Of a stretch of DNA of 64,000 nt, positions 9,300-18,956 are shown in pieces. Both the position numbers and the translations under genes were made by a program. This DNA comes from Polaromonas sp. (lineage in GTDB: Bacteria > Pseudomonadota > Gammaproteobacteria > Burkholderiales > Burkholderiaceae_C). The stretch is from contig JAIPCZ010000001.1 in NCBI GenBank assembly GCA_021737975.1, positions 1 through 64,000 of the forward strand, given 5' to 3'. Under the pieces are notes generated by a model. That model ran no database searches. It was not told the origin of the DNA and worked only from the letters and a program-made list of their open reading frames with translations. Numbering within the stretch: position 1 is the first letter of the stretch; the number at the start of each line of letters is the position of its first letter.

Positions 9300-9312
9300 A
9301 GGGTAAACCCTA
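9300..9312. promoter_or_regulatory. Near-palindrome upstream of dctP, candidate operator
   Basis: AGGGTAAACCCTA lies about 100 bases before dctP and about 18 bases upstream of the candidate -35 element. The arms AGGGT/ACCCT are symmetric. A similar GGGGTTAACCCTA occurs upstream of gudD. The LuxR-type regulator encoded at 5614 is the obvious candidate ligand, but binding is not shown by sequence. Confidence 0.35.
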
Positions 9313-9329
9313 GCTGTTGAACGCCACAG

Positions 9330-9358
9330 TTGTCGCCTGATGCGCAGGCAAATACAGT
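9330..9358 (+). promoter_or_regulatory. dctPp: Candidate sigma-70 promoter for dctPQM
   Basis: TTGTCG and TACAGT are separated by 17 bases and lie about 43-70 bases upstream of the dctP ATG. This would give dctP a promoter of its own, separate from the regulator-kinase-receptor operon. Match to consensus is moderate (4 of 6 in each box). Confidence 0.35.
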
Positions 9359-9382
9359 CGCCTCGTTGTTCAAGACTTTTAA

Positions 9383-10378
<996 letters not shown>

Positions 10379-10404
10379 ACCACCGTCTTCAGCAGACACC
10401 AACA

Positions 10405-10428
10405 CCCCGGTCAGTCCGGGGTTTTTTT
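10405..10428 (+). terminator. Intrinsic terminator/attenuator between dctP and dctQ
   Basis: CCCCGG, a 5-base loop (TCAGT), CCGGGG and a run of seven T. The T-run ends 10 bases before the dctQ ATG, and the GGGG just after it is the only SD-like sequence for dctQ. Partial termination here would lower permease expression relative to DctP. Confidence 0.85.
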
Positions 10429-10438
10429 GGGGTATTTC

Positions 10439-10966
10439 ATGAAAATTCTGGATCACCTGGAAGAGTGGATCATCGGGCTGATGTTGGCCGCCATGACCGG
10501 ACTGACCTTTTTGCAGGTCGTGATGCGATACGGGTTCAACAGCGGTCTTTCCTGGGCGCTTGAGCTCACCACCGTGTTTTTTGCCTTCATGATCTTTGTC
10601 GGCATTTCCTACGGCGTGCGGGTGGGGTCGCACATCGGGGTTGATGCCCTGGTGAAAATGATGCCGCACAACACGCGGCGCAATGTCTCGATTCTGGCGG
10701 TGCTGCTGAGCCTGTTGTATGTGGGTCTGGTGCTCACTGGCGCCAGCACCTATGTGCTGAAAATGAAAGAGGTCGGCATTGAATTCGAGGACATGCCGAT
10801 CGAGCGCTGGCAGGTGCTGATCATCATGCCCATCGGGTTTTTACTCACCGGATGGCGTTTTCTGCAAATTCTGGTTGGCCTGATCACCGGAAAAACCGAC
10901 AGCCTGAGGCTGGCTGACGAAGCCGCCGAGGCCATGCGACTCAAATCTGACGAGGCCCAATCATGA
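10439..10966 (+). CDS. dctQ: TRAP transporter small permease DctQ
   Basis: Small membrane subunit of the TRAP transporter, 175 residues from the ATG at 10439 (the ORF track adds four upstream residues that fall in the terminator T-run). Four hydrophobic segments are visible, with the family motif FLQVVMRYGFNSGLSWALEL and a C-terminal IIMPIGFLLTGWRFLQIL. Its stop overlaps the dctM start as ATGA. Acts with DctM in the inner membrane as the Na+-driven permease for the DctP ligand. Confidence 0.93.
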   Translation: MKILDHLEEWIIGLMLAAMTGLTFLQVVMRYGFNSGLSWALELTTVFFAFMIFVGISYGVRVGSHIGVDALVKMMPHNTRRNVSILAVLLSLLYVGLVLTGASTYVLKMKEVGIEFEDMPIERWQVLIIMPIGFLLTGWRFLQILVGLITGKTDSLRLADEAAEAMRLKSDEAQS

Positions 10967-12246
10967 ACACCCTGTTACTTTTTACCGCGCTGTTTTTCTG
11001 CATGGCCATCGGCATGCCGATTGCCGTGAGCCTCGGGCTGTCGAGCCTGCTGACCATCTTTTTCTTCTCGCAAGACTCATTGGCCTCGATGTCGATCAAG
11101 ATGTTTGAGACCAGCGAGCACTACACCCTGATGTCGATCCCGTTCTTTGTGCTGGCCGGGGCCTTGATGAGCACCGGCGGCGTGGCCAAGCGCATGGTGG
11201 CGTTTGCCATTGCCGCGGTGGGCCATTTGCGCGGCGGACTGGCCATTGCGTCCATTCTGGCGTGTATGCTGTTTGCGGCGGTATCGGGCTCCAGCCCGGC
11301 CACGGTGGTGGCGATTGGCTCGATCGTGATCGCTGGCATGGTGAAAAACGGTTATCCGAAAGAGTTTGCCGCCGGTGTCATCTGCAACGCGGGCACGCTG
11401 GGCATTTTGATTCCGCCGTCGATCGTGATGGTGGTCTATGCCGCCGTGACCGAGGTGTCGGTGGGGCGCATGTTCATGGCGGGTGTCATTCCGGGTCTGA
11501 TGCTTGGCCTGATGCTGATGATGGCGGTCTGGTGGCGTGCCGGCAAGCTCAAGGTCAAGCCGCCGCCCAAGGCCAGCGTGCCTGAAGTGTTGCGTGCCTT
11601 CAAGGACTCGATGTGGGGGCTGGCGCTGCTGGTCATCATCATGGGTGGTATTTACGGCGGCATCTTCACACCCACCGAGGCGGCGGCTGTGTCGGCAGTC
11701 TATGCGCTGGTGGTGGCGGTGTTCATCTACCGTGATTTGTCTGCCAAGCAAATACCCCACGTGTTTCTGGAAGCCGGGCGCACCACGGTGATGCTGATGT
11801 TCATTGTGGCCAACGCGCTGCTGTTTGCGCATGTGCTCACCACCGAGCGTATTCCGCAAACCATTGCCGAGCAAATTGTCGGCATGGGCATGACGCCATG
11901 GATGTTTTTGCTGGTGGTCAACATCATCTTGTTGGTGGCGGGCAACTTCATGGAGCCCACCGGCATCATTTTGATTCTGGCGCCGATCTTCTTCCCCATT
12001 GCCACGCAGCTTGGCATCGACCCGATCCACCTGGGCATCATCATGGTGGTGAACATGGAGATTGGCATGGTGACACCGCCGGTGGGGCTGAACCTGTTTG
12101 TGACGAGCGGGGTCACGGGCATGAATCTGGTGCAGGTCACCAAGGCCGCGTTGCCTTGGCTGTCGGTGTTGCTGGTGTTTTTGGTGCTGGTCACCTACAT
12201 CCCGCAAATCACGCTGTTCCTGCCCGACATGATCTTTGGCAAATAG
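10963..12246 (+). CDS. dctM: TRAP transporter large permease DctM
   Basis: Twelve-segment ion-coupled permease subunit, 427 residues, normal for DctM. Diagnostic segments: FFVLAGALMSTGGVAKRM, FAAVSGSSPATVVAIGSI, GTLGILIPPSIVMVVYAAVTEVSVGRMF, TPTEAAAVSAVYAL, and the terminal EIGMVTPPVGLNLFV. Starts inside the dctQ stop codon (4-base overlap) and is followed by an intrinsic terminator, so it closes the dct operon. Confidence 0.95.
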   Translation: MNTLLLFTALFFCMAIGMPIAVSLGLSSLLTIFFFSQDSLASMSIKMFETSEHYTLMSIPFFVLAGALMSTGGVAKRMVAFAIAAVGHLRGGLAIASILACMLFAAVSGSSPATVVAIGSIVIAGMVKNGYPKEFAAGVICNAGTLGILIPPSIVMVVYAAVTEVSVGRMFMAGVIPGLMLGLMLMMAVWWRAGKLKVKPPPKASVPEVLRAFKDSMWGLALLVIIMGGIYGGIFTPTEAAAVSAVYALVVAVFIYRDLSAKQIPHVFLEAGRTTVMLMFIVANALLFAHVLTTERIPQTIAEQIVGMGMTPWMFLLVVNIILLVAGNFMEPTGIILILAPIFFPIATQLGIDPIHLGIIMVVNMEIGMVTPPVGLNLFVTSGVTGMNLVQVTKAALPWLSVLLVFLVLVTYIPQITLFLPDMIFGK

Positions 12247-12292
12247 GGGCAGCTCAGCGCGATGTAGCGCGAGCCCATTTACTCCCAATAAG

Positions 12293-12316
12293 GCCCGGCG
12301 CTGACCGGGCTTTTTT
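12293..12316 (+). terminator. Intrinsic terminator after dctM
   Basis: GCCCGG, loop CGCTGA, CCGGGC and six T, beginning 46 bases after the dctM stop. A canonical rho-independent terminator for the dct operon. Confidence 0.88.
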
Positions 12317-12343
12317 ACGTCTGGGGTTTGATTTGGATTGGTT

Positions 12344-12363
12344 ATTGGCTATTGGCTATTGGC
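12344..12363. repeat. Short tandem repeat ATTGGCT x3
   Basis: Almost three copies of the 7-mer ATTGGCT in the non-coding stretch between the dctM terminator and the XRE gene. The rest of this 257-base gap holds no gene or further motif that I can recognise. Confidence 0.8.
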
Positions 12364-12503
12364 CCATGAAACGCTGGGGGCCCAACACAGGCGAGGATTT
12401 TGAATGCTTGGCGGCTGACCGCAGCAGACACATAACAGAGAGTCGACTGCTGGAAAAGCATCCGCTAAATCCGACATTCAAATCACGGTCTATCTCCCCA
12501 TAC

Positions 12504-13361
12504 TCACTTCACTGTCGCGGCCAGTTGCATGAGCCATTCGCTTGCCTCATGGCTTAAGACGCAGGCGTCGCGCACCAGATCGTCAAAGTGACGCGTCAGC
12601 ATTTCAATGTGCTCTCGCGTGTTGAAAACGAAGTATGAACTCCCAATGTAGATCACGGCCCTGTGTTGCCCAAAGACCGTTACGGGTGCGCTGAAATGCT
12701 GGGTCAAATCGTACAAATGGAGTCTGGTACTGGGATAGAGATCCTTGCACAGCCGAGACATGTGCAAGAGCTGTTCTTTCACCTGCCCTTTTGTGAGCCC
12801 AGTCCAAATGCCACTGCGCTGAGCAAAGTCAGTGAGTGACTGGATTGGCATGGCAAATTCGTAGTCTGTGCCGACAACCTGGGTGATATGCAGCCGCTTA
12901 TTCTTGGTGGCCAAGGCCTGCTGCGGTGACTTTCCCTCGTAGTTCGCGTATTCCAGCTCCAGCGTTGCTTCGGTCTTCATGATGTCTGGAAGTGTGGTGG
13001 GGACATTTCTCACCTTGGCACCCATGGACTCTTGCAGCCAACGTTCAATGTGAAGGTCTGCCCGGTCCGGTGAGGTCTGGGCCACTTCCAGAAACTCGCG
13101 CAGGATTTCACCCGGACCAAGAGAACTCGTCGTCAGTCCTAACAACCAATCGGCGCTGACATTCAGCGCGCTGGCCAACTCTGCCACGACATGCCCCGAA
13201 GGCAGCCGAACTTGGTGCTCAGAGAGCAGCTGTGAAATGGTCGAACGGTCTACTGCGGCGCGTACAGCAAGTTGAGTGCGATTGAGTTTTTGCTCCAGCA
13301 TTGCGGCGCTCAACCTCTGGCGAAACAGATCCGAACGAAGGGATTTTGGGTGAATGGACAT
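12504..13361 (-). CDS. XRE/Cro-type helix-turn-helix regulator with unknown C-terminal domain
   Basis: DNA-binding protein of 285 residues. An HTH_3-type domain occupies roughly residues 10-70 (NRTQLAVRAAVDRSTISQLLS...GHVVAELASALNVSADWLLGL). The remaining 200 residues match no family I recognise; they end in VIYIGSSYFVFNTREHIEML and may sense a ligand. I prefer the Met of MSIHPKSLRSD at 13361, because the longer ORF-track version (to 13568) would read through the divergent DUF2061 gene; no strong SD is seen. GC content is lower than in the flanking operons. Confidence 0.78.
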   Translation of the reverse strand: MSIHPKSLRSDLFRQRLSAAMLEQKLNRTQLAVRAAVDRSTISQLLSEHQVRLPSGHVVAELASALNVSADWLLGLTTSSLGPGEILREFLEVAQTSPDRADLHIERWLQESMGAKVRNVPTTLPDIMKTEATLELEYANYEGKSPQQALATKNKRLHITQVVGTDYEFAMPIQSLTDFAQRSGIWTGLTKGQVKEQLLHMSRLCKDLYPSTRLHLYDLTQHFSAPVTVFGQHRAVIYIGSSYFVFNTREHIEMLTRHFDDLVRDACVLSHEASEWLMQLAATVK

Positions 13362-13454
13362 GGGTAAGGCAGTTTCGTTGACGTGATTATTATCACCACT
13401 TGATGCGAAAACGTTACAAATCAAACGTTGAGTCTCGTCGACAACCGCTAGAGA

Positions 13455-13673
13455 ATGTCTTTCATGGAAACAAGCAAACGCACCCTCATCAAAGCCTTTA
13501 CCTGGCAAAGCCTTGGATTTGGGGTCATGACTATCACCAACTATTTCTACATGGGGAGCATGGCACAAGGACTTGGCCTATCTGCCTTGCTCACCTTGAT
13601 CGGTCTGGTGACCTACGTTCTGCATGAGCGCCTCTGGGCAACAGTGGCGTGGGGCAAGGCAAAAGTGAATTGA
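13455..13673 (+). CDS. DUF2061 small membrane protein
   Basis: 72-residue protein matching the DUF2061 pattern: KRTLIKAFTWQSLGFGVMTITNYFYMGS followed by a hydrophobic LSALLTLIGLVTYVLHERLW. Two membrane helices are likely; function is unknown. An alternative start at 13464 (METSKR...) is better placed relative to AGAGA. Divergent from the XRE regulator, with a 93-base shared promoter region. The 270 bases after it (13674-13943) contain nothing I can recognise. Confidence 0.8.
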   Translation: MSFMETSKRTLIKAFTWQSLGFGVMTITNYFYMGSMAQGLGLSALLTLIGLVTYVLHERLWATVAWGKAKVN

Positions 13674-13943
13674 AAACATCGACAAATTCACACAGCTGAC
13701 GCGCAGGGGAAGGAAAAGTCCGAGACAGGCCATTGGCTCCAGAAGGCACAATGCGGCCAGCCGTAGCGCTTCGAAGTTGTCATTCGAAATGCAGGTTTAA
13801 ATCAAGCTCACCAAGATCGGCTAGAAACTTGCGAGAGCCATAATTTCCTGGGTTGACGGTTGAGCCCTTGCACAAATGACCGCTGCTGACGCGCAGGCAG
13901 TGCGCAAACACCGGGCGCGACAAGCGCAATTCCCGCCAGGGAT

Positions 13944-14585
13944 TTATCTGGCATCCGCCACATACGGGTTGCTGCGCCGCTCCCGCCCGAACGTGCTCTC
14001 CGGGCCATGGCCGGGGATGAACACCGTGTCGTCACCCATCGGCCACAGGCGCTGCTTGATGCTCGCGATCAGCGTGTCATGATCGCCTTGAGGAAAATCG
14101 GTGCGGCCGATCGAGCCGGCAAACAGCACATCCCCAACAAACGCGCGCTTGGCTTCACTAGAGTAAAACACCACATGGCCCGGCGTGTGGCCCGGGCAAT
14201 GCCGCACCACCAGCGTGCAATGGCCCACGTTTACGGTGTCGCCGTCCTTGAGCCAGCGCGTGGGTGTGAATGTTTTGGCAGGCGGGAAACCGAACATTTT
14301 GCTCTGCCCGGGCAGGCCGTCGATCCAGAACTGGTCGGCCTCATGCGGGCCGATGATGGGCAGATTCATGCGCTCTGCCAATTCGCCGACACCCCCTGCG
14401 TGGTCGATGTGGGCATGGGTCAGCCAGATTTGTCCCAGCTTCAAACCCAGCCGATCCACTTCTTCGAGCAACAGGTCGAGGTCGCCACCAGGGTCGATGA
14501 CCGCCGCTTCAAGCGTCTGGTCGCACCAGACCAGGGAACAATTTTGCGCAAAGGCGGTGACCGGGACGGTGAGGTAGCGAAACAT
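13944..14585 (-). CDS. MBL-fold metallo-hydrolase (glyoxalase II-like)
   Basis: Metallo-beta-lactamase fold hydrolase of 213 residues. The metal-binding motif THAHIDHAGG, then HCPGHTPGH, FVGDVLFAGSIGRTDFP and a final PGHGPEST provide the full set of His/Asp ligands for two metals. The FAGSIGRTDFPQG segment is typical of the short glyoxalase II-like/persulfide-dioxygenase-related group (YcbL type). It follows the SSB-like gene by 3 bases on the same strand. Probably a thioester hydrolase; substrate not determined. Confidence 0.9.
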   Translation of the reverse strand: MFRYLTVPVTAFAQNCSLVWCDQTLEAAVIDPGGDLDLLLEEVDRLGLKLGQIWLTHAHIDHAGGVGELAERMNLPIIGPHEADQFWIDGLPGQSKMFGFPPAKTFTPTRWLKDGDTVNVGHCTLVVRHCPGHTPGHVVFYSSEAKRAFVGDVLFAGSIGRTDFPQGDHDTLIASIKQRLWPMGDDTVFIPGHGPESTFGRERRSNPYVADAR

Positions 14586-14588
14586 GGT

Positions 14589-14891
14589 CTAAAACCCCGA
14601 CTCGGTGCTGAGCACCCGGTGCGCCACCAGGTCCAGGGCGGGCTTGGTGTTGCCCTGCTTGTCGGTCCAGACCTTGGGGTTTAAAGAGCCGGCTGCGGCC
14701 AGCGAGTCGCCGTCACGCAGCGCCAGCAAAACGGCGCAAGGGACCGCATCGAAGGCGATCAGGTTCACCATCAGGTGCTCGTTTTCGCTGCCCTGCGCGC
14801 GCACCCGGGCCACCACATAGCTGCTGTCGCCCTTGCCCTGGCGGCGCTCCGGGTCGCCGATCAAACGGCCGGCAATCAATCCATCAATCAT
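14589..14891 (-). CDS. SSB-like OB-fold protein
   Basis: 100-residue protein resembling the OB fold of single-stranded DNA-binding proteins (MIDGLIAGRLIGDPERRQGKG, SYVVARVRAQ, VNLIAFDAVPCAVLLALRDGDSLAAAGSLNPKVWTDKQGN). It lacks the acidic C-terminal tail through which housekeeping SSB contacts partners, so it is probably an accessory paralogue. The start at 14891 has CAGGAG 7 bases upstream, which rules out the longer ORF-track version. Operonic with the MBL-fold gene. Confidence 0.75.
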   Translation of the reverse strand: MIDGLIAGRLIGDPERRQGKGDSSYVVARVRAQGSENEHLMVNLIAFDAVPCAVLLALRDGDSLAAAGSLNPKVWTDKQGNTKPALDLVAHRVLSTESGF

Positions 14892-15001
14892 TCCAATGCT
14901 CCTGGGGCTTTCCATACAGGCCTGCATGGTAGCCGCAGGTGCGGTGTCGCTTGCGGCGCTGGCTATAGTGCAGGCTTGTTTCATATTTTTTGGAGTGATG
15001 T

Positions 15002-15424
15002 ATGCGCGTGTGGCAACAGCCTGTTTCTGTGGCCGAACTGACCCGTACCAGCCTGGACACGGCGGTCAGTCATCTGGGGATCGAGTTTCTGGAGGTGGGT
15101 GACGACTTCATTACTGCCCGGGTGCCGGTGGATGCGCGCACCCGGCAGCCCTTTGGCCTGTTACACGGCGGTGTCAGCGTGGTGCTGGCTGAAACGCTGG
15201 GCTCGGTGGCTGCCAACCACGCCTGTCCTGCGGGTTATCGCGCGGTGGGGCTCGACATCAACGCCAATCACCTGCGCAGCGCCACCAGCGGCTGGGTCAC
15301 CGGCACCACCCGCGCGGTGCACATTGGGCGCACCACCCAGGTCTGGCAGATCGACATGGTCAACGACGCCGGTGAAATGACTTGCGTGTCACGCATCACC
15401 ATGGCGATCCTGGCGCCACGTTGA
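15002..15424 (+). CDS. Hotdog-fold thioesterase (PaaI/YdiI-like)
   Basis: 140-residue acyl-CoA thioesterase. The hotdog active-site motif appears as RQPFGLLHGGVSVVLAETLGS, with the catalytic Glu in AETLG as in YdiI/EntH-type enzymes, and the core ends in CVSRITMAIL. SD TTGGAG lies 8 bases upstream. Divergent from the SSB-like gene across about 110 bases. Family members hydrolyse aryl- or acyl-CoA thioesters; the in vivo substrate is not evident from the neighbours. Confidence 0.9.
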   Translation: MRVWQQPVSVAELTRTSLDTAVSHLGIEFLEVGDDFITARVPVDARTRQPFGLLHGGVSVVLAETLGSVAANHACPAGYRAVGLDINANHLRSATSGWVTGTTRAVHIGRTTQVWQIDMVNDAGEMTCVSRITMAILAPR

Positions 15425-15428
15425 GGCG

Positions 15429-16910
15429 TCACGCCAGCGCGGCCGCCGCAATCACCTGCGCCACGGCTGCGGTGAGCTTTTTGGCGTAGGGCACATGCAG
15501 GAACTCATTGGGGCCGTGGGCGTTGCTCTTGGGGCCGAGCACGCCGCAGACCATCATCTGCGCCTTGGGGAAACCGGTGGACAGCATGTTCATGAGCGGA
15601 ATGGTGCCGCCCTGGCCAATGTAGCCGCAGGGTGCGCCAAAGTAGTCTTGTGAGGCCCGTTGCAGCGCCTGCTCGAACCAGGGCGCGGTGCCGGGCGCGT
15701 TCCAGCCGGTGGCACCAGCGCCACCTTCAAACGTCACTTTGGCCTGGTAGGGGGCGTTGTCTTCCAGCAGGGTCTTGAGTTCGGCCACGGCACTGGCCGC
15801 GTCAATCAGCGGCGGCAGGCGCACGCTCAGCTTGAAGGCGGTGTAAGGGCGCAGCACATTGCCGGCGTTCTTGAGTTCGGGCAGGCCGTCGGCCCCGGTC
15901 ACGCTCAAGGTGGGTGTCCAGGTGCGCGCCAGCAGGGCTTGCAGCGGGTCGCTGGTGGTGGGCAACATGGTCTGGCTGCTGCCGCCGCAGTCGGCGTGCG
16001 CCCACGGAAAACGCTTGTACAGCGCCTCGCCCAGAATGCCGGCGGTGACTTTGGCCTGGGCCAGGCGGTCAGCGGGCACCTCGCAATGAAAGCTGGCGGG
16101 CAGCAAGCGGCCGCTGGCGCTGTCTTCCAGCCGGTCCAGCACATGCCGCAGGATGCGAAAGCTCGACGGCACCAGGCCGCTGGCGTCGCCCGAATGCACA
16201 CCCTCGGTCAGCACCTCAACTTTGAGCGTGCCGCTGGCCATGCCGCGCAGGCTGCTGGTCATCCACAGCTGGTCGTAGTTGCCGGCGCCCGAGTCCAGGC
16301 AGATCACCAGACCGACATCACCCAGGCGTTTGCGCAGCGTGTCGATGTAGGGCAGCAGGTCATAAGAGCCGCTTTCTTCGCAGGTTTCCACCAGGCCCAC
16401 AATGCGCGGGTGCGCGGTCTGCTGGGCTTTGAGCGCCTGAATGGCGGTGATGGCCGCGTAAATGGCGTAACCATCGTCGGCCCCGCCACGGCCATACAGC
16501 TTGCCGTCCTCGTACTTGGGTGACCACGGCCCCAGGTCCGAGCGCCAGCCGGTGAATTCGGGTTGTTTGTCAAGGTGGCCGTACATCAGCACGGTCTGAT
16601 CAGACACCACCTGATTGGTGTTGCCGGTGGAGGCCACGACTTCAAAAAACAGCACCGGTGTGCGCCCGGGCAGGCGAATGATCTCGAGCGTCAGGCCCGC
16701 CACCTTTTGCGCCTGCACCCACTCAAAGGCGTTTTGCACCACTTTCTCAATCAGGCCATGCTGCGCCCAGTCGGCGTCAAACATGGGGGATTTGGCCGGA
16801 ATGGCGATGTAGTCGGTGAGCTGCTTGACCAGGTCGTTGTCCCAGGCCTGGCTGACCTGGGTCAGCGCCTGGGCCGTGTTGAGGAGCGATGGAGTGATGC
16901 GTGCGTTCAT
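15429..16910 (-). CDS. M20-family metallopeptidase (dipeptidase-like)
   Basis: Zinc peptidase of 493 residues from the Met of MNARITPSLL, preceded by AAGGA. Metal and catalytic motifs are VLMYGHLDKQPEF (His and Asp), GRGGADDGYAIYAA, VETCEESGSYDL (Glu-Glu) and LDSGAGNYDQLW; a lid/dimerisation domain follows. The pattern resembles the carnosinase-like M20 dipeptidases. Convergent with the thioesterase gene (4-base gap) and divergent from the DLH-family gene. Confidence 0.9.
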   Translation of the reverse strand: MNARITPSLLNTAQALTQVSQAWDNDLVKQLTDYIAIPAKSPMFDADWAQHGLIEKVVQNAFEWVQAQKVAGLTLEIIRLPGRTPVLFFEVVASTGNTNQVVSDQTVLMYGHLDKQPEFTGWRSDLGPWSPKYEDGKLYGRGGADDGYAIYAAITAIQALKAQQTAHPRIVGLVETCEESGSYDLLPYIDTLRKRLGDVGLVICLDSGAGNYDQLWMTSSLRGMASGTLKVEVLTEGVHSGDASGLVPSSFRILRHVLDRLEDSASGRLLPASFHCEVPADRLAQAKVTAGILGEALYKRFPWAHADCGGSSQTMLPTTSDPLQALLARTWTPTLSVTGADGLPELKNAGNVLRPYTAFKLSVRLPPLIDAASAVAELKTLLEDNAPYQAKVTFEGGAGATGWNAPGTAPWFEQALQRASQDYFGAPCGYIGQGGTIPLMNMLSTGFPKAQMMVCGVLGPKSNAHGPNEFLHVPYAKKLTAAVAQVIAAAALA

Positions 16911-17071
16911 TGAAGGTGTCCTTGCGTGGTGCGTCAACCGAATGGGCAGATCATGCCACGACTGGCCGGCGGGTTGCTGGCCGCGTCAGGATGCCATACT
17001 CGGCTCATGCGCTTGAAGCGCCTGTCCTTGTACAGGCCATGGGAGCTAAAAGATCAAACATAAGGACTGCC

Positions 17072-17953
17072 ATGCGGATCAGAATTTACATGTGTTCAGG
17101 CTTGCTGCTGCACAGTTTGGTGGTGACTGCACAGCCGGCGGCGGAAACTCCCGGGTTTCCAGGGGCTTGGGGTGAGTCATTCGCTTTGATCGACCAGGTG
17201 TCCGGAAAATTGCAGAAACCAGCCGTGCCGGCTGCCAAAATGCCCGCGGTTGTGATCCTACATGGCAGCGGAGGCATCGACGGGCGCGGTGCTTTTTATG
17301 CTGAAGCACTGAATAAGGCGGGCTTTGTCACGCTTGAAATTTTCATGTTTGCGCCCGGCGCGCGCAGTCGCGAGGGACATGAATCCACGCTCACCCACGC
17401 CTACGGTGCACTGAATTACCTGGCCTCACGCAGCGACATCAACCCGCTTGCCATTGGCGCCATGGGTTTTTCCTGGGGCGGGAACATGGCCTTGAAACTG
17501 GCCTCGAAAAAAATAATGACCGCATTTGCTTCCAGCACCGGGCAGACCAGATTTGCTGCGCTGGCTTCTTTTTATCCCTTGTGCTGGCAACATTCTCAAG
17601 CGGCAACGAACACGTCCCATGCCAGCCATGGGGCCTACACCGAATTCACCGGTGCACCCGTCATGTTGTTTGCAGGCGGCAAGGACGACTACGGCACTCC
17701 CGATGAATGCCAGAGATTTGTGGATGCCGTGGCGCCTGTGGCCAAGGAGCTCATCAAGTACCAGTTCTATCCTGATGCGACGCATGGCTGGGACGCGCCA
17801 CCGGGCAGATCACGGACTATTCACGACCCATCAGCAAACCAGGGAAAAGGCGGCACTGTGCGCATGTTTCCCGACAGCACGATTGCTGCCGATTCACGAG
17901 CCAAAGTGACCGCTTTTTTTGAAGCTCACTTGAAGGCCGGCACTCAACCGTAA
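17072..17953 (+). CDS. Secreted dienelactone-hydrolase-family alpha/beta hydrolase
   Basis: 293-residue alpha/beta hydrolase with an N-terminal signal peptide (MRIRIYMCSGLLLHSLVVTAQPA). Core motifs: VVILHGSGGIDGR (oxyanion region), the nucleophile elbow MGFSWGGNMAL, an acid in GGKDDYGTPDEC and the catalytic His in DATHGWD. Classical dienelactone hydrolase uses Cys in this position, whereas this protein has Ser, so it may be a general esterase. The start at 17072 has TAAGGA upstream and gives the signal peptide; the ORF-track start at 16901 lies in the promoter. Confidence 0.85.
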   Translation: MRIRIYMCSGLLLHSLVVTAQPAAETPGFPGAWGESFALIDQVSGKLQKPAVPAAKMPAVVILHGSGGIDGRGAFYAEALNKAGFVTLEIFMFAPGARSREGHESTLTHAYGALNYLASRSDINPLAIGAMGFSWGGNMALKLASKKIMTAFASSTGQTRFAALASFYPLCWQHSQAATNTSHASHGAYTEFTGAPVMLFAGGKDDYGTPDECQRFVDAVAPVAKELIKYQFYPDATHGWDAPPGRSRTIHDPSANQGKGGTVRMFPDSTIAADSRAKVTAFFEAHLKAGTQP

Positions 17954-18057
17954 ATGGCCTCGGAGGTTTTATCTGGTGCTCGCGCGCGCAGCTTTTGGCG
18001 CCGTTGCACCCTGCAACTCAGGGACAATAAAGGACCCACACCCCAGGAGATTTCATT

Positions 18058-18945
18058 GTGAACCCTTCCCTCGACACGCTCAACCATCACTTCAGCCTGC
18101 CTGGCACGCTGCATTTTGTCAATGGCAGCGGCGACTTGCCGGTGGCCGAAATTCAGACCCCTTTGGCCAGCGCGCGTGTGGCACTGCAGGGCGCGCAGTT
18201 GCTGGCGTGGCAGCCGGCCGGGGCAGCGCCGGTGATCTGGCTGTCGCGAGCCGCCGTGTTTGCGCCGGGTGAGCCGGTGCGCGGGGGTGTGCCGGTGTGC
18301 TGGCCCTGGTTTGGCGTGCGTGAGGGCCTGCCGGCCCACGGCTTTGTGCGCACCCGCATGTGGCAGGTGCGCGCGGCTTCGACGGATGCAAGCAGGCAAG
18401 TGGTGTTGCGCCTGGGCCTGCAGGACGACGCCGGCACCCGCGCGCTGTGGGACCATGCCTTTGATCTGGAGCTGCAGCTCACGATCGGAGCCACGCTGAG
18501 CATGACACTCACCAGCCGCAACACCGGCGACCGGGCTTTCACCCTGACCGACGCGCTGCACACCTATTTCTGCGTGGCCGACATCGATCAAACTGTGGTG
18601 CAGGGGCTCGACGGCTGCGACTACCTCGACAAGGTGCAAAATTTTGCCCGAACCAGACAATCGGGCGCGGTCGAATTCACCGGCGAGACCGACCGCATTT
18701 ACGTCGACACCGCGGCCGACTGCATGATCGAGGACCGGGTGACACAGCGCGCCATTCGGGTCAGCAAAAGCGGCAGCAGCTCCACGGTGGTCTGGAACCC
18801 CTGGCGCGACAAGGTGTTTGCCGACATGGCCGCGGGCGAGTACCGGCAGATGCTGTGCGTGGAAACCTGCAACGCCGGGCCTGACCAGGTCACCCTGGCA
18901 CCGGGCCAGTCACATGCGCTGACCGTCCGCCTGGCCGTCGACTAA
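18058..18945 (+). CDS. D-hexose-6-phosphate mutarotase (YeaD-like)
   Basis: Aldose-1-epimerase superfamily protein of 295 residues, interconverting alpha and beta anomers of glucose-6-phosphate. GTG start with AGGAG 9 bases upstream. Conserved segments: PVRGGVPVCWPWFGVREGLPAHGFVRTRMW with the catalytic His, ALHTYFCVADI, and VVWNPWRDK followed by MLCVETCNAG with the catalytic Glu, which are the typical YeaD landmarks. Stands alone between the DLH-family gene and a convergent ene-reductase. Confidence 0.9.
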   Translation: MNPSLDTLNHHFSLPGTLHFVNGSGDLPVAEIQTPLASARVALQGAQLLAWQPAGAAPVIWLSRAAVFAPGEPVRGGVPVCWPWFGVREGLPAHGFVRTRMWQVRAASTDASRQVVLRLGLQDDAGTRALWDHAFDLELQLTIGATLSMTLTSRNTGDRAFTLTDALHTYFCVADIDQTVVQGLDGCDYLDKVQNFARTRQSGAVEFTGETDRIYVDTAADCMIEDRVTQRAIRVSKSGSSSTVVWNPWRDKVFADMAAGEYRQMLCVETCNAGPDQVTLAPGQSHALTVRLAVD

Positions 18946-18956
18946 AAGGCCCGGGT

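Noticed and set aside
13674-13943. Possible RNA gene or small ORF in the 270-base gap before the MBL-fold gene
   Set aside because: No tRNA-like cloverleaf, no hairpin with T-run, and the ORF-track entries here are frames of the MBL gene.
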